The notes beneath the pieces are model-generated. The model was not told the origin of the DNA, did no database searches, and worked only from the letters and a program-made list of their open reading frames with translations. DNA of 64,000 nt from Tenrec ecaudatus (taxonomy: Eukaryota > Chordata > Mammalia > Afrosoricida > Tenrecidae): contig NC_134539.1 in the NCBI RefSeq assembly GCF_050624435.1, positions 42,440,001-42,504,000 of the forward strand, in the 5' to 3' direction. Below are positions 1-10,699 of the stretch, piece by piece; the stretch's first letter is position 1; every line of letters starts with the position of its first letter. The translations under genes and the position numbers were made by a program.

Positions 1-112
1 TGCTCAATTAGGGAATATTAGAACATTTTAAGCTGAATTGCATATATTTCTATTCTTGGATCCATTTTCCCAAAGTATGAAGAGTTCACAAATTCAGAGA
101 GGCAAGGCTTCC

Positions 113-655
113 GTTGCTGTTGCTCTGTGCTATCAAGTCAATTCCAACACGTAGAGACCCTGTGCACAGCAGGAGGAAACACTGCCCAGGCCTGCACTCT
201 CCTCACAACTGTTCTGTTTGAGTCCATTGCTGTAGCTAGTGTGTTATTCCACCTTGCTGAGGATCTTCCTCCTTTTCCATGACCCTCTGCGTTACCAACC
301 ATGATGTCCTCCTCCAGGGAATGGCCAAAGTCTCTCCAGGGAATGGCCTCTCCTGATAACATGTCCAAAGTCTCGCCTTCTTTGTTTCCAAAGAGCATTC
401 TGGATGTCCTCCTTCTAAGACAAATTGGGTTGCTCTTCTGGAAGTCCATGGTACTTTCAATATTCCTCATCACATGATAATTCATTTGCATCAATTCTTC
501 CCTGTTCTTCCTTATTCTTTATCCAACTTTCATATACACGTGAAGAGATTGAAAGCATCATGGTTTGAGACGGATGGGCACAGCTTTGTCCTCAAAGTGA
601 CATCCATGCTCTTCAATCCTTTAAAAAGGTCTTGGGCAGCAGGATTACCCAGTGT
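113..655 (-). mobile_element. RTE/BovB-type LINE, 3' segment, antisense
   Basis: Read on the minus strand this is the 3' part of an RTE-clade (BovB-like) LINE. It shares block after block with the fragments near 11.1, 31.0, 33.8 and 53.4 kb, including the segments about an animal 'cell-type' consensus of some 500 bases ending in the tail that AfroSINEs borrow. It continues beyond the LTR at 661-1179, so both parts are one insertion. Frames are broken throughout. The ORF calls inside it are remnants, not genes. Family assignment rests on recognised consensus similarity. Confidence 0.8.
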
Positions 656-1184
656 AATACTGTGGTAGTTTCATAATCTGATGTCAGTTTAAGAGTATTA
701 AGAATGAAGGGGCGGATTTTGGCCTGGCAATCAGGTCGCAGCTTGATGACCTCACTTGGAAGTGCTCTGGGGAGGAATAACTCACTGGAGGCCAGATACT
801 CTCTCTCTCTCTCTGCTACACATTCCTGCTGATGAGCCACATGGAGCTATGCTGATGGATCCAGAGCCCAGGAACTGAGGAGCCATGTGGAGACCTATGC
901 CAGCATTGAGATGCTTCCACCGCCACTGGATCCACAAGACTTTCCACCCACTGGCTTGTGATCTCCCTACATTCGGCATCATTGCATGTGTTGCATGAGT
1001 CTGAAGAGGGATTTATAGACTGTTATTGGAAACATGGGCTAATATCAGATTTATGGACTTGAACTGGACTGAGCTGGGATGTTTTCTTAATATACAGTTG
1101 CTCTTTAATATAAAGCTCTTTTCTTATACACATATGAGTATCTATGGGGTTGTTTCTCTAGTCTACCCGGACTAACACAAATAC
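656..1184 (+). mobile_element. Solo LTR (MaLR/ERVL-like), 519 bp, with 5-bp target duplication
   Basis: The LTR proper is 661-1179. It begins TGTGGTAG and ends CTAACACA, the TG...CA ends of retroviral LTRs, and is flanked by a perfect 5-base direct repeat AATAC (656-660 and 1180-1184). A CT-rich run lies near 800 and a weak AATAAA-like signal (AATATAAAGC) about 70 bases from the end. It has no internal retroviral region, so it is a recombined solo LTR. It sits inside the antisense RTE element, so it is younger than that element. A second copy at 13174-13686 is alignable over its whole length. Confidence 0.88.
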
Positions 1185-2150
1185 TTATTTGAATTCATGC
1201 CTGCTGCTTCCATGAGCATTGACTGTGCACCTAAGTAAAATTAAATCCTGACAACTCAGTCTTTTCTCTATTATGAGGCTATCTATCGAGCCAATTGCAA
1301 GGATTTTGTTTCTTTACATTGAGTTGAAAACCATATAAAGGCTATAGTCTTGATTTTTCATCAGTAAGGACTTCAAGTCCTCCTAGTTTTCAGCAAAGAA
1401 TATTATGTCTTGTGCATATCTAAGCTTGTTAATAGGAACCTCCCTTCTATCCCGATTCCACATCCCTTCCTCATATATCTGATTATTTGCTCAGCATACG
1501 ATTGAATAAATCTGGTGAAAGGATACAACCCTGGCACACACCTTTTATGATTCTAAACCATACAGTCTTCCCTTGTTTGTTTTTCAAACAATTGCCTCTT
1601 GGTCATTTACAGGTACTGCTTAAGCACAATTAAGTATTCTGGAATTCCCATTCTTCCTAGTGTTTCCCAATTCTCTCCGTGGTTTGTTACGATCCACATA
1701 GCCGAATGCCTCTTCCTGCTATTCTCTGCTTTCAAGTAAGATTCAGCTGATGTCAACAATGATATCCCTGTGTCACATCTTCCTTTGCTTTTGCTCTGGC
1801 AACTATTTTTGTCCATGTGTAAGTGCATCATTTTTAATTATCTTTAGCAAAATTTTGCTTGCATGTGATCTTAATGATATGGCAAGATAAGTTCCACATT
1901 CTGTTGAGTCATCTTTCTTTGGAAATATGCATCTTTTTCAGTCAGTTGGCCACGTAGCTCTCTTCTGAATTTTCTGGCAGAGGAAACAATCCATCAGTTC
2001 TTGGAGCCTTGCTTTTCGCTCATGCCTTCAGTGCAGTGTAGACATCTTCTGTCAGTACTATTGGCTCTTGATCATATGCTACATCTTGAAATGGTTGTTG
2101 GTCCACCAATTCTTTTTGGTTCAATGACACTATTTTTCTTCCATCTATTT
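1185..2150 (-). mobile_element. RTE/BovB-type LINE, decayed reverse transcriptase region, antisense
   Basis: On the minus strand this stretch carries recognisable reverse transcriptase blocks. A segment at about 1640-1700 reads like the 'LW..L...GIPE.L..L' part of the RTE polymerase, and near 1550 it reads like the 'GVRQGC.LSP.LFN' block. Stops and frameshifts are frequent, so no protein is made. It is the inward continuation of the piece at 113-655 and stops abruptly at about 2150 where L1-like sequence begins. Confidence 0.8.
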
Positions 2151-2412
2151 CCCCCCCAACAGTTTTATTGGCATATAATTCATATAATGTATCATTCAGT
2201 ATTTCAATCACTTCAAGAAGTGTATGTAATCATCATCACAGTAAGTTTTAGAAAATGTTCTTCATTCTTGTACCCATTGTTATTAATTCTCTATTTCTCC
2301 TAAATCATCCCTGCCATACCCTCAAGGAACCATTAATCTGTTTGCTATCCCTATTGATTTACCTGTCTTGGGTTTCATATATAGAAAAACATTAAAACAC
2401 AAACAAAATTAA
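2150..2412 (-). mobile_element. Old L1-like fragment, antisense
   Basis: The sequence resembles the antisense of an old L1 segment ('tttattggcatataattcat...caatcatcatcaca'). The same block occurs at 38010-38165. It interrupts the RTE element, so it was inserted after it or joined to it by rearrangement. The exact subfamily is not clear. Confidence 0.45.
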
Positions 2413-2739
2413 CAAGAATGATGAAACAACCCTGATTTAAAATCTCAATTGAAAATAAAGCAGAAAATATTAAAAACCAGAACAATCCATTTTCCAATGC
2501 ACTCTGCATGCTAGCAAGGCTCTAGCACCCACATCTTCAGTGATCTCCTCGTGAGGGCAAGCACCAAGCAGGGCCATGCCATAAGAACTAATTGTTCTTA
2601 GATTGGGGCTAGAAATTACGTGTAAACCCCCAACCCATCCATTCATCTATGGTTTATATGTCTCTGGTTCACTGTGGAGACATCATTTTCATTTTATATT
2701 AGACTTTAGAATGCTCTCTGTTTGATAACAGGGCTATTC

Positions 2740-3090
2740 ACATAACTCAATGATGACCAGCGGGAACTCACTGGAGGGTTAATCCATGTGTAGACCCTAC
2801 AAGTGGATTTTGGGGTTCCATTATTGTCCATAGCCTCTACAAATCAGGTGTTCACAATAAGCTCTGATGCCATTCCCTCATGTAGATTTAGATTAGATTA
2901 TTTACAATCCTTGGATCACACAGGCCTGTGTTCTTATTCCATGTGGACTTAGTCAACACCTCATTTAGATGGCTGCTTGTGTGGAAAATTAGCCTTTGAG
3001 ACCCCAGACGCTATTCTTTCTAATAGACAGGAACCGTCTCATTTCTTCAACATACTTTGCTATAACACCAAAAAGTCCTCACATATTTAT
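2740..3090 (-). mobile_element. Diverged DR-2k dispersed retroelement fragment
   Basis: This aligns, with much divergence, to the middle of the 1.94-kb element at 8173-10116 (compare 2925-3075 with 8850-9005: a 'TCACACAGG', a 'CCATGTGG' and a 'GAGACCCCAGACGCTAT' block in the same order). It is among the oldest copies in the window judged by divergence. The flanks 2412-2740 and 3090-3430 show nothing I can assign. Confidence 0.55.
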
Positions 3091-3429
3091 TAGTTGTCAA
3101 CTTCTTAATTCAGAAAATAAAAACCAAGGAAGAAACCAGATGGTTGCCAATACAGGTTCAATTGATCAGATGGTGACAAAATTTTTAAGTCGGTGTGACC
3201 GAATGCTAGTGAACCGAGGTCAATGCTATGCCATCACACAAGCAAAAACTTAGAGACCCAGCTTGGTTCACCTCCATGTCTTCTCTTGGATCTCCTGATC
3301 TTATGACCAGTTTTCATCTGAATAGGGAATAAAGAGGTTCTGCTTTTGTTTCTTGGCCAGGAATACCTTGAACCAGAAAGTCTTCCAAGTGCTACTGCAC
3401 TCTGGTCCCAGAGAAATGGAAAGTGGTCT

Positions 3430-3990
3430 CTTTCTTCTCTGTCTTTTTAATAGCTTTTTGCTTCCTTTGCATATGTCATCTTGATGTCATCCTGATGTCA
3501 TCCCACAACTTGTCAGGTCTTTAATTGCTAGTGTTCAATGCACCAAATCTGTTCTTGAGATGGTCTCTAAATTTAGGTGGATATATCTGAGGCTGTATTT
3601 TGGCTCTCAAGGGCTTGTTTTAATTTTTTCAACTTCAACCTGGACTTGCACTTGAGCAATTGATGGTTTGTTCCACAGCCAGCTCCTAGCTTTATTTTGG
3701 CAGATAATATTGAGTTTCTCCCTCATCTCTTCCCACAGATATAATCGCTTTAATGAATGTGCATTTCATCACATTCAATGAATGTGAAGTTCACGTGTAT
3801 AGTCACCACTTACATTGCAAAAAAATGGTATTTGTGGTGAAGAAATTGTTAGTCTTCTAGAATTCTATTCTATGATCTCTTGTCTTTGTTTCTATCACCA
3901 AGGCCACGATCTATATCCCCAAGGCTTATACTCATCACTCATTACCATGGGGAACTTGAGTAACTTATTTATCTTCCTGGATATTGATGC
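3430..3990 (-). mobile_element. RTE/BovB-type LINE, endonuclease region, antisense
   Basis: The minus strand corresponds to the N-terminal, apurinic-endonuclease part of an RTE ORF. It is recognised from the run of consensus blocks 'gatgtcatcccacaac', 'ttgagatggtctctaaat', 'gagcaattgatggt' and 'tgtttctatcaccaagg'. It lies to the right of the reverse transcriptase part, as expected for one antisense element running from about 113 to 3990 with insertions. The reading frame is destroyed. Confidence 0.75.
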
Positions 3991-4194
3991 TGTGAGTTAC
4001 AAATTTAGAACATTGGAATGGATGCTTTTTACAATTCCTTAGGACTCTCAGCAAAGTCACAGAAAACATGAAGCACAGGTATGTCATTTAGAAGAAACAG
4101 AGTTAGCATTTCCTGGGTAATATCAAGAAGGAAGATCCTCCATCCAAAAATTATCTCCACCACAGCAGCTAAGGACTAACCTCCACAGGTGAAG

Positions 4195-4350
4195 AGAGAG
4201 AGGCAGTAGAAGGCACAGGGGTTTGGGAGGCCATCCAAAGATTGGCTTCCAATCCTAACGCTGAGACTTACCATCCCTTTATTGGTAAGCAATAAAAGGG
4301 TGCCATTGCTGGACCCTCGTTTTTTCTTATCTGTAAAATAGTAATATCCA
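4195..4350 (+). repeat. MIR SINE fragment
   Basis: A weak plus-strand match to the MIR core: a 'cttaccatccctttattggtaagc' stretch replacing the usual tail, then 'cttatctgtaaaatagtaata', which is the diagnostic MIR block. It is old and interrupted. Confidence 0.5.
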
Positions 4351-5090
4351 GTTCACACTTTATTATCTGAGGTGGCTCAAGGTTGGTCAAAGTACAGCAG
4401 AGATGTGAGAGGGCTTGGCTCCCCCAGGCTGTGGGGTTAGTAATGGGGCAGCAAATAAGGAGTTCTGATTATTAGCCTCTGTTCCAGCCTTCTGAGCTTT
4501 CCCTGGTTAAATTGATTTACTCTGGCCTGCCCCCATGACAGGTTATCCTAATGCATAAGGTAAACATGGGGTCACTTGTGCTTAATTACTGATCTTTAGT
4601 AAACAATTTCACATTTTTCTCACCAAAGATCTGCTTTGAGGGATGGCTGGCTTCTGTCTCTCTCCCAACCCCTCAGCACCTTTCTATGGGATCAAAAGAA
4701 ATGAATAAGCTCTGACAAAGGCTAGGTGCTCAGTAGGCAAGGAAGTGCAGTGGCTTACTCACAGAAGTACAGTGGCCAGCCTCGCGTCAAAGATGTAGTA
4801 AAAATCACATGAAATTGTTCAGTACAGATTATTAAGTAAGCACAATAAGCCCAGGCTTACCTTGCTTGTTGGGTAGTCTATCCTACATGCCCTGCAAAGG
4901 TCCAATGTCAGAGGAAAAATGAACCCCTTTTAGGTTCAACCGCGCCATAAGGGCAGAGACCCTTCTCCAGAGAATGGAGAGTGTGTTATAATGTTGTTGT
5001 CACGGTGGTCTGGGACTTCTCTATGTTGGCCACATGCCATTGCCCCCAGTGAATTGCGACTTGACCATAAAAATGCTCTGTAGGTTTTGT
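4350..5090. other. Unassigned single-copy-looking DNA
   Basis: I see no repeat, coding or RNA signature. It has several AT-rich homeodomain-like (TTAATTA) and forkhead-like (GTAAACA) words around 4510-4610, which are common by chance. Confidence 0.5.
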
Positions 5091-5371
5091 TAGATGTCAT
5101 CGAGCCAGCCTCAACCTCTGGCCGCCCAATGTACAGCAGAAGGAACATACCAGGATTTGTTGTCGATCTTACCTTGTGATCTACAGAGTTTTCATAAGGA
5201 GGCCTTTCTTCCTCGTCTGTCTGGATCTGCTGCTAAAGCCTCTGCAGCATCAGAGCATTATGCAAGCCCCCAACGACAGATGGGTGGAAGCTGAGCATGA
5301 AACACACTGGCAGGAAGCAAGCCTAGGCCTCCCCCAGAGAAGGTGAGAATTCCACCACTGAGCTACCCCGT
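5091..5371 (-). repeat. SINE with a tRNA-Gly-like head and AfroSINE/RTE-type body
   Basis: The right end (about 5301-5371, minus strand) aligns over about 70 bases with a tRNA-Gly: the blocks corresponding to the acceptor stem, 'GGTGAGAATTCCACCACTGA' (D and anticodon arms, complement strand) and the T arm are in order. To its left is the block 'aggcctttcttcc' also found in the long AfroSINE type, then the tail. It is therefore a tRNA-derived SINE, not a tRNA gene: the tRNA part has several mismatches and is fused to a SINE body. Confidence 0.7.
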
Positions 5372-5400
5372 CCTCTGTATACTACCCACCTACCCCCACT

Positions 5401-5530
5401 TCCAACTCAGAGCCATCATGTATAGGACTTCTGAGGCTGTAAATCTTTATGGGGTCACGGAGCCTCATCTTTCTCTGGCCTTGTAGTTAGTAGTTCAATA
5501 CTCACCCTACAGTGACACCGGGGCTCTTTT
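5401..5530 (-). repeat. AfroSINE, partial
   Basis: Antisense AfroSINE: 'gaggctgtaaatctttatggggtca' followed by 'agcctcatctttctctgg', then a head ending in 'gtgacaccggggctc', which is the complement of the SINE 5' end. The middle is compressed by deletions. Confidence 0.7.
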
Positions 5531-5990
5531 CTTCTCCAGTATACTAGGAGGTGGTTTTATGATTTTTGTCTTTGTTTTTCTATCAATGGCTGCACCAGAA
5601 ACCTGCTGAAATACATTTTAGCATCTGGGAGACTAGAGTTCAAGCAACCATTTAAGATTTTAAAAGAAATTTGGAGATAATATGGCTATACAAATGAAAT
5701 ATCTAGCCTCCCCACAAAACATCTTTTACTGGGTGGAGAGAGAAATTGAAATGCAGGCATATCATCCCTCCCAGTAGGGTTTGGACTGACTAATATAATT
5801 TCTGAAATGTGTCTCAAACGATATATAGCCCATAAGAACGACATATTAAATGGTAACTGCTATTATTAATCACAGCTGATCTGTGTGGCTCCAGAGCTCA
5901 GGAGAGTTCTTGTACATAACACTGTCTCCTTATCCCATTATCCACATTCTTTTGTTCTTGTCTTTGGTAGTGGGAGCAGAGGGAGTAGGG
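5530..5990. other. Unassigned DNA
   Basis: No repeat family or coding signature recognised. Short frames here carry no family motif. Confidence 0.5.
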
Positions 5991-6545
5991 ATTCCAATCA
6001 TCTTTTGTTGAATATTTTCATTTGTTCTTCTCAGCCAGCTGGACTTTTCACAGCACCACTCTCAATGCCATCTACAATGCATAAGGATAGTGGACAGCCA
6101 CATTGCAATCCACAGACTGGACGGTCCCCAGGGTCCCTTTAACCAGAAAGTTCTTTGACTAAAGATTGATGTTGTATCTGATAGGTAATGCTGACAAGCT
6201 CACCAAAAGTATGATTTCCACTGTGTTTAATATATTTTGCTTATTTCAGTCTCTGGGTGGTTCCTTGAAGACTCTGGTGATCAGGGAAGAGACAGAAAGC
6301 ATCACTTCAATCTGGACCTGTCTGTTCTGAATGGTCTGATTCAATATAGTCTTTAGTCCCTTCCACTCACCCATTGCCTTGGTAATGTCATCTCCAACCT
6401 TTTTGAGAAACAGACCAGATGATTGATCTTGGGGCCCAGAGAGAATATAACACTGATTGGAGACACTGAAGTGGAAAGTTCCTCACCAGTACACCTCAGA
6501 TCCTGTTGCGGCCTTTGATCTTGTTGGGGTCAACCATGGGCAGCT
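5990..6545 (-). pseudogene. RPL12: RPL12 processed pseudogene
   Basis: Read on the minus strand this is an intron-less copy of the 60S ribosomal protein L12 mRNA. The start-like ATG is at 6537-6535, followed by a 'DPN.IK' block. Near 6420-6350 it reads [18 protein letters not shown], then [11 protein letters not shown] and FKEPPRD, then HSG (about 6225). The end has a 'GAVKSPAG' block and a TGA at 6033-6031, and a 3' UTR-like stretch with a degenerate polyadenylation signal near 6005. The span of 507 bases agrees with the 498-base parent ORF plus small indels. Several stops and frameshifts lie in codons about 10-35 and again around 110-120. I found no clear poly(A) tail or target duplication, so it is old. 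The known parent binds the ribosomal stalk; this copy is non-coding. Confidence 0.92.
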
Positions 6546-6654
6546 TGACTGAGGTGGCTGCGGTTGGATGAACCCAACATAGGATAACTGAAGAAAGTGG
6601 CAACCAAGCCTCTACCCAGACAAAGGTCAAGAACTATCCCACCATGAATTAAGA

Positions 6655-7222
6655 AGCATAGTTTTAGGATGACATATACGGGGTGCATTATAGCACTGAA
6701 GAAACACATGCATATCCTCTAGTTCTTTAATATTTCTTCCTCTTACTATTACGGTCTTAGTTTCACCTCATTAATCTTGTGAGACCTGTGCATTTTGATT
6801 TTTATAGGTAAGGTCATTCAAGGCATGAAATCCAAGACAGATCCACTCTTTAGGAATAATAATGGGAGTAATGACTCCCTGAGGATGCAGGAAGAGAGGG
6901 AAGGGAAGGGGGAATCTGGATGACTGCCTAACCCCATTCGAAGGGAACAAATAACAAAATTGTAGGGAATGTATATATTGGATAGTGTATGATATGACAA
7001 ATAATAATAAAATAATCATAATAAGGTTTCCTGAGGGGTAGGGTCGGGGAGGGAAGAGATAAAGGGGAACTGATATCAAAGAGTTCAAGAAGAAAAAAAA
7101 TGTTTTGAAAATGGTGGTGGCAGCAACTGTACAATTATGCTTGATCTAATTGAATTCTGGATTATTATAATATCTGTAAGAGCTCCCAATTTTTAAAAAT
7201 TTAATAAAAAATAAAAATAAGT
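6655..7222 (+). mobile_element. DR-2k dispersed retroelement, 5'-truncated, old copy
   Basis: Plus-strand copy of the 3' 570 bases of the dispersed element. It keeps the order: 'cctctagttctt', the 'ggtaaggtcat' block, the 'gagggaagggaagggggaa' purine run, 'gaagggaacaaataac', then the 3' end 'taagagctcccaatttttaaaaatttaataaaaaa'. Divergence from the 44.5-kb copy is high. Confidence 0.7.
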
Positions 7223-7855
7223 GTAGCTTATTAAGCATATGTGCTTAATATTTATAATATACATAATGGGCTACTATATGAGAAAACTTACAAGAAAGAT
7301 AGACATTTTAAAAGTAAGAACCATGAGTAAAATAACCCTTATTTCCTTAATGTGTAAAATAAAAACTATAAACAACATGGCTGAATATACTTCATTGTTA
7401 TTTCTGCATTTTGGGTTTAATGGTTTATAATAAAGCGATTTTAAAGTCTACCACTAAGTTCAGTTTATACTCACACTTAATTATAATGGTTGTCAAGGCT
7501 GAAAAATAATCTCACTTAAAACTTACATACATTTACACATAGGATTTTATTGAAGTTTGGTTACTATATTTCTATCATTCTTGATGCCAAGAAATTATTC
7601 TTGCCAAGAATTAAAAGAGATTACATATAATTACTTTTAACAAATAGATTGAAAATCCACTAAAACTCTCTGGGAGATTATTAAACATATTGAAAAATTC
7701 CGCTTCCATATGTAAATGAAGAATTACATAATTTATACAATGAATATCATAACAATAAAAGCATTCACCATTTTCAAAAATGCCCCTAGATTTCTTTTTT
7801 TAAGTTTCTTTGACCAATCTTGTAAGCTCTGCTATCTAGCATAATATACTTATCC
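7222..7855. other. AT-rich unassigned DNA
   Basis: An AT-rich stretch of over 600 bases with no recognised repeat and no coding signature. Confidence 0.5.
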
Positions 7856-7859
7856 CGAC

Positions 7860-8100
7860 CATGGTCCTGCTTCTGTAGTCCCATCTATAACTGTAATGCA
7901 TTGATCTACCATCCCCCATTAATTGGTGACAGTTTCTTTTGTCCCATGATTATTTAACTAGCGTCCTGACTGTGAACCCTTGGGTGTCATTAGGACCTCA
8001 TGCTAATGGCCTCCCTCATCTGGATGACGATTCTGTGTTTCTGCATTGTTTTTGTCCGTTTCAAGATTTAATAAACGCTCTCCTTTAGTTATAAAATAAC
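7860..8100 (+). repeat. Possible LTR fragment with polyadenylation signal
   Basis: A 240-base block ending in 'aataaacgctctcc', the kind of polyadenylation signal and downstream run seen in class I/II LTRs. I cannot define ends or a target duplication, so the call is tentative. Confidence 0.3.
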
Positions 8101-8157
8101 AAGCCATTTGTTTGGGGTTTCCTTCACTACTAAATGTCATATTTACCTTGAAGATAT

Positions 8158-10131
8158 AGATTTATTTATTTTAAATCATTTTATTGGGGGATCATATTAC
8201 TCTTATCATAATCCATTCATACATGCATTGTGTCAGATACATTTGTACATTTGTTGTCATCATCATTCCCAAAACATTTGCTTTCTGCTTGAGCCCTGGG
8301 TATCAGTTCCTCATTTTCACCTCCCTCCCCACCCCCCTTCCCTCATGAATCCTTGATAATTTATAAATTATTATTATTTTTTCATATATTACACTGTCCA
8401 ATGTCTCCCTTCACCCACTTTTCTGTTGTCCATCCCCCAGGGAGGAGGTTATATGTAGATCCTTGTAATTGGTTTCCCCTTTCCACCCCATCCTCCCAGT
8501 ATCATCACTCTCCCCACTAGTCCTGAAAGGATCATCTGTCCTGGATTCCCTGTGTTTCCAGTTCCTATCTGTACCAGTGTACATCCTCTGGTCTAGCCAG
8601 ATTTGGAAGGTAGAATTCGGATCATGAGAGTGGGAGAGGGAAGAAGCATTTAAGAACTAGAGGAAAGTTGTATGTCTCATGGTTGCTTCACTGCAACCTG
8701 ACTACCTCATCTCCTCCCCACGATCCTTCTGAAGGGGATGCCCAGTTGTCCACAGATGGGTCTTGGGTCCCCAAGCTGCACTCCCCCTCATTCACAATTA
8801 TTTGATTTGTTGTTGTTTGATGCCTGATACCTGATTCCTTCAACACCTCATTATCACACAGGTGGTGTGCTTATCCCATGTGGGCTTTGTTGCTTCTCAG
8901 CTAGATGGTCGCTTGTTTACCTTCAAGCCTTTAAGACCCCAGATGCTATATCTTTTGATAGCCAGGAACCATCAACTTTCTTCACCACATTTGCTTATGC
9001 ACCCATTAATCTTCAGCGAACATGTTAGAAAGGTGAGTATCATGGAATGCCAGTTTAATAGAACAAAGTATTCTTGCATTGAGGGAATACTTGAGTGAGG
9101 CCCAATGTCCATCTGCTACCCTAATACTAAACCTATAAATATATGCATATAGATCTATTTCCCCATCCTCATAAATATATTTACATGTATACATGCCTTT
9201 ATTTAAACCTCTACAAATACCCTTTGCCGCCTAGCTCTTTCCTCTATTTCCTTTTACTTTCCTCTTGTCCTACTATCATGCTCAGCCTTCATTTGGGTTT
9301 CAGTAATGCCTCTCTCGGTTACATTACCCTTGATCATGCCCTACCAGGTCTCCTAAACCCTCCTCACTACTGATTTGGATCCCTTGTTGTTCCCTTATCC
9401 CTGGGTTTGTTAACACTACTTCCTTTCCTCTACCTCACCCTCTCCCATGTCCCCCCTGGAACTGTCAACCCCATTGTTTTCTCCTCCAGATTGTTCATCC
9501 AGCCTATCTTATTTAGCCAGACCTTCAGAGATAATAACATGCGCAAAAACAAGACAGAGCAAAACAAAGCAACACCAAAAAAGCCAATGACAAAAACAAC
9601 AACAACAAAGAAAAGCTTGTATTTAGTTCAAGGACTGTTTGTTGGCCTTTATGAGTGTTTTCTGGTCGAGTGTGATGGGGTGCCAAGCCCTGGCACCCAA
9701 GGCTATTTTTCATATTCCTTGGGGACTTCATTGCTCCATTCCCTTGCTGTTCTGTTGCACAACCTTAGTGTTTTGCCTTGGTGTGGTGGGATCAGATCTG
9801 GTGCAATTCCCACACTGTTTCTCCAATTTTGTCCCCTGTAGCGGTATGGGTCAGTGAGGGATGTCATGTCTCATGGTGGGGACAGCCATATTGTCTTCTT
9901 TGTGGATTGGCTGCTCTGAGCAGGAATATCATCCTCAAGGCTTGATGGGCTAGGATGTGCAACACCCTCTCTTCCTCCCCCTTCATTTGTTCCCATGTGT
10001 TCTGATCAGACATGTCCCTCTCCTGGAGCTGCAGTTTCAGTGCTGTCCTCTGAAGTAAATTCTTTCTGGAGGGAGGGGCAGGTATCCATTTAGTTGGGAT
10101 TGGGGCTGGCCCCTCAAGATTTATTTTTTTT
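8158..10131 (-). mobile_element. DR-2k dispersed retroelement, longest copy (about 1.94 kb)
   Basis: The element is 8173-10116, flanked by a 15-base near-perfect duplication (AGATTTATTTATTTT at 8158-8172; one mismatch at 10117-10131). On the minus strand it ends in an 'AATAAAATGATTTAAAA' 3' terminus. It has no open frame of useful length on its sense strand, so it is a non-autonomous retroelement. The sense strand carries a purine-rich tract (complement of 8320-8345) and a segment rich in CAA/AAC around 9540-9615. Five other copies (6.7, 27.0, 27.7, 29.6, 44.6, 56.4, 61.2 kb) are truncated to different extents from the 5' end, the expected pattern for target-primed reverse transcription. It may be the family catalogued as AFRO_LA, which I could not confirm. 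Confidence 0.82.
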
Positions 10132-10312
10132 AATCTGGGTTTATTTTTCTTTTAATATATCTTCTAAAAGCATACAACTAATTGCTACATACAAAGAAAA
10201 TAAGTTGAAGATTAGTCTTCATGAAGATTTACTTTCACGATCTTTTTAAGTGCTTTGGCCCAAGATAAACCATGACCTTCTAAGTGGACGGCCACCTCTA
10301 GCTCATTATAAA

Positions 10313-10437
10313 ACAGAGGTCCGCAAACTTCGGCCCTTGGAGTGCCTCCAGCCCAACTTAGTTGTTATAAATAAAGTTTTATTGGAACACATCTAATGGA
10401 TTTGAAACAGAGGTCATATGGCCTGCAAACCCTAAAA
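10313..10437 (+). mobile_element. hAT-Charlie-type MITE, internally deleted
   Basis: Starts 'cagaggtccgcaaact', the terminal repeat of an old mammalian hAT family, contains 'ataaataaagttttattggaacaca' and then the complement part 'catatggcctgcaaaccctaaaat'. It is the same family as the longer copy at 39499-39747, with the middle lost. Confidence 0.65.
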
Positions 10438-10509
10438 TAGAGCATTATGAAGTCTTTCATTTTGAAGGTACTGTTTCAAAAAGATTTAAGCACACGTATA
10501 TTTCTGGAA

Positions 10510-10699
10510 GGAGCCTTGGGGTTATAGTGGTTACACGTTGGGCTGCGATCCCCATCTTTGGCAGTTCAAAACCACCAGCAGTTCAGTGGGAGAAAGACTG
10601 AGCTTTCAACTCCCGTGAACAGTTGCAGTCTCAGAAACCCACAGGGGCTTGCTACGAGTCAGCACAGACTCAATGACAGTAAGTTTGGTTTCGGTTTAT
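10510..10699 (+). repeat. AfroSINE, near full length
   Basis: A tRNA-derived SINE in sense orientation. It starts GGAGCCTTGGGGTTATAGTG (degenerate A box), has a B-box-like 'GGCAGTTCAAAACC', the 'gggagaaagac' linker, 'gtctcagaaacccacagggg' and the 3' end 'gagtcagcacagactcaatgacagt', followed by a 'gtttggtttcggttt' tail. The last portion is the sequence shared with RTE LINEs, which supply the reverse transcriptase for this SINE class. Confidence 0.88.

Noticed and set aside
5301..5371. Possible tRNA-Gly gene on the minus strand
   Set aside because: Mismatches disrupt the arms and the sequence continues into a SINE body, so it is a SINE head.
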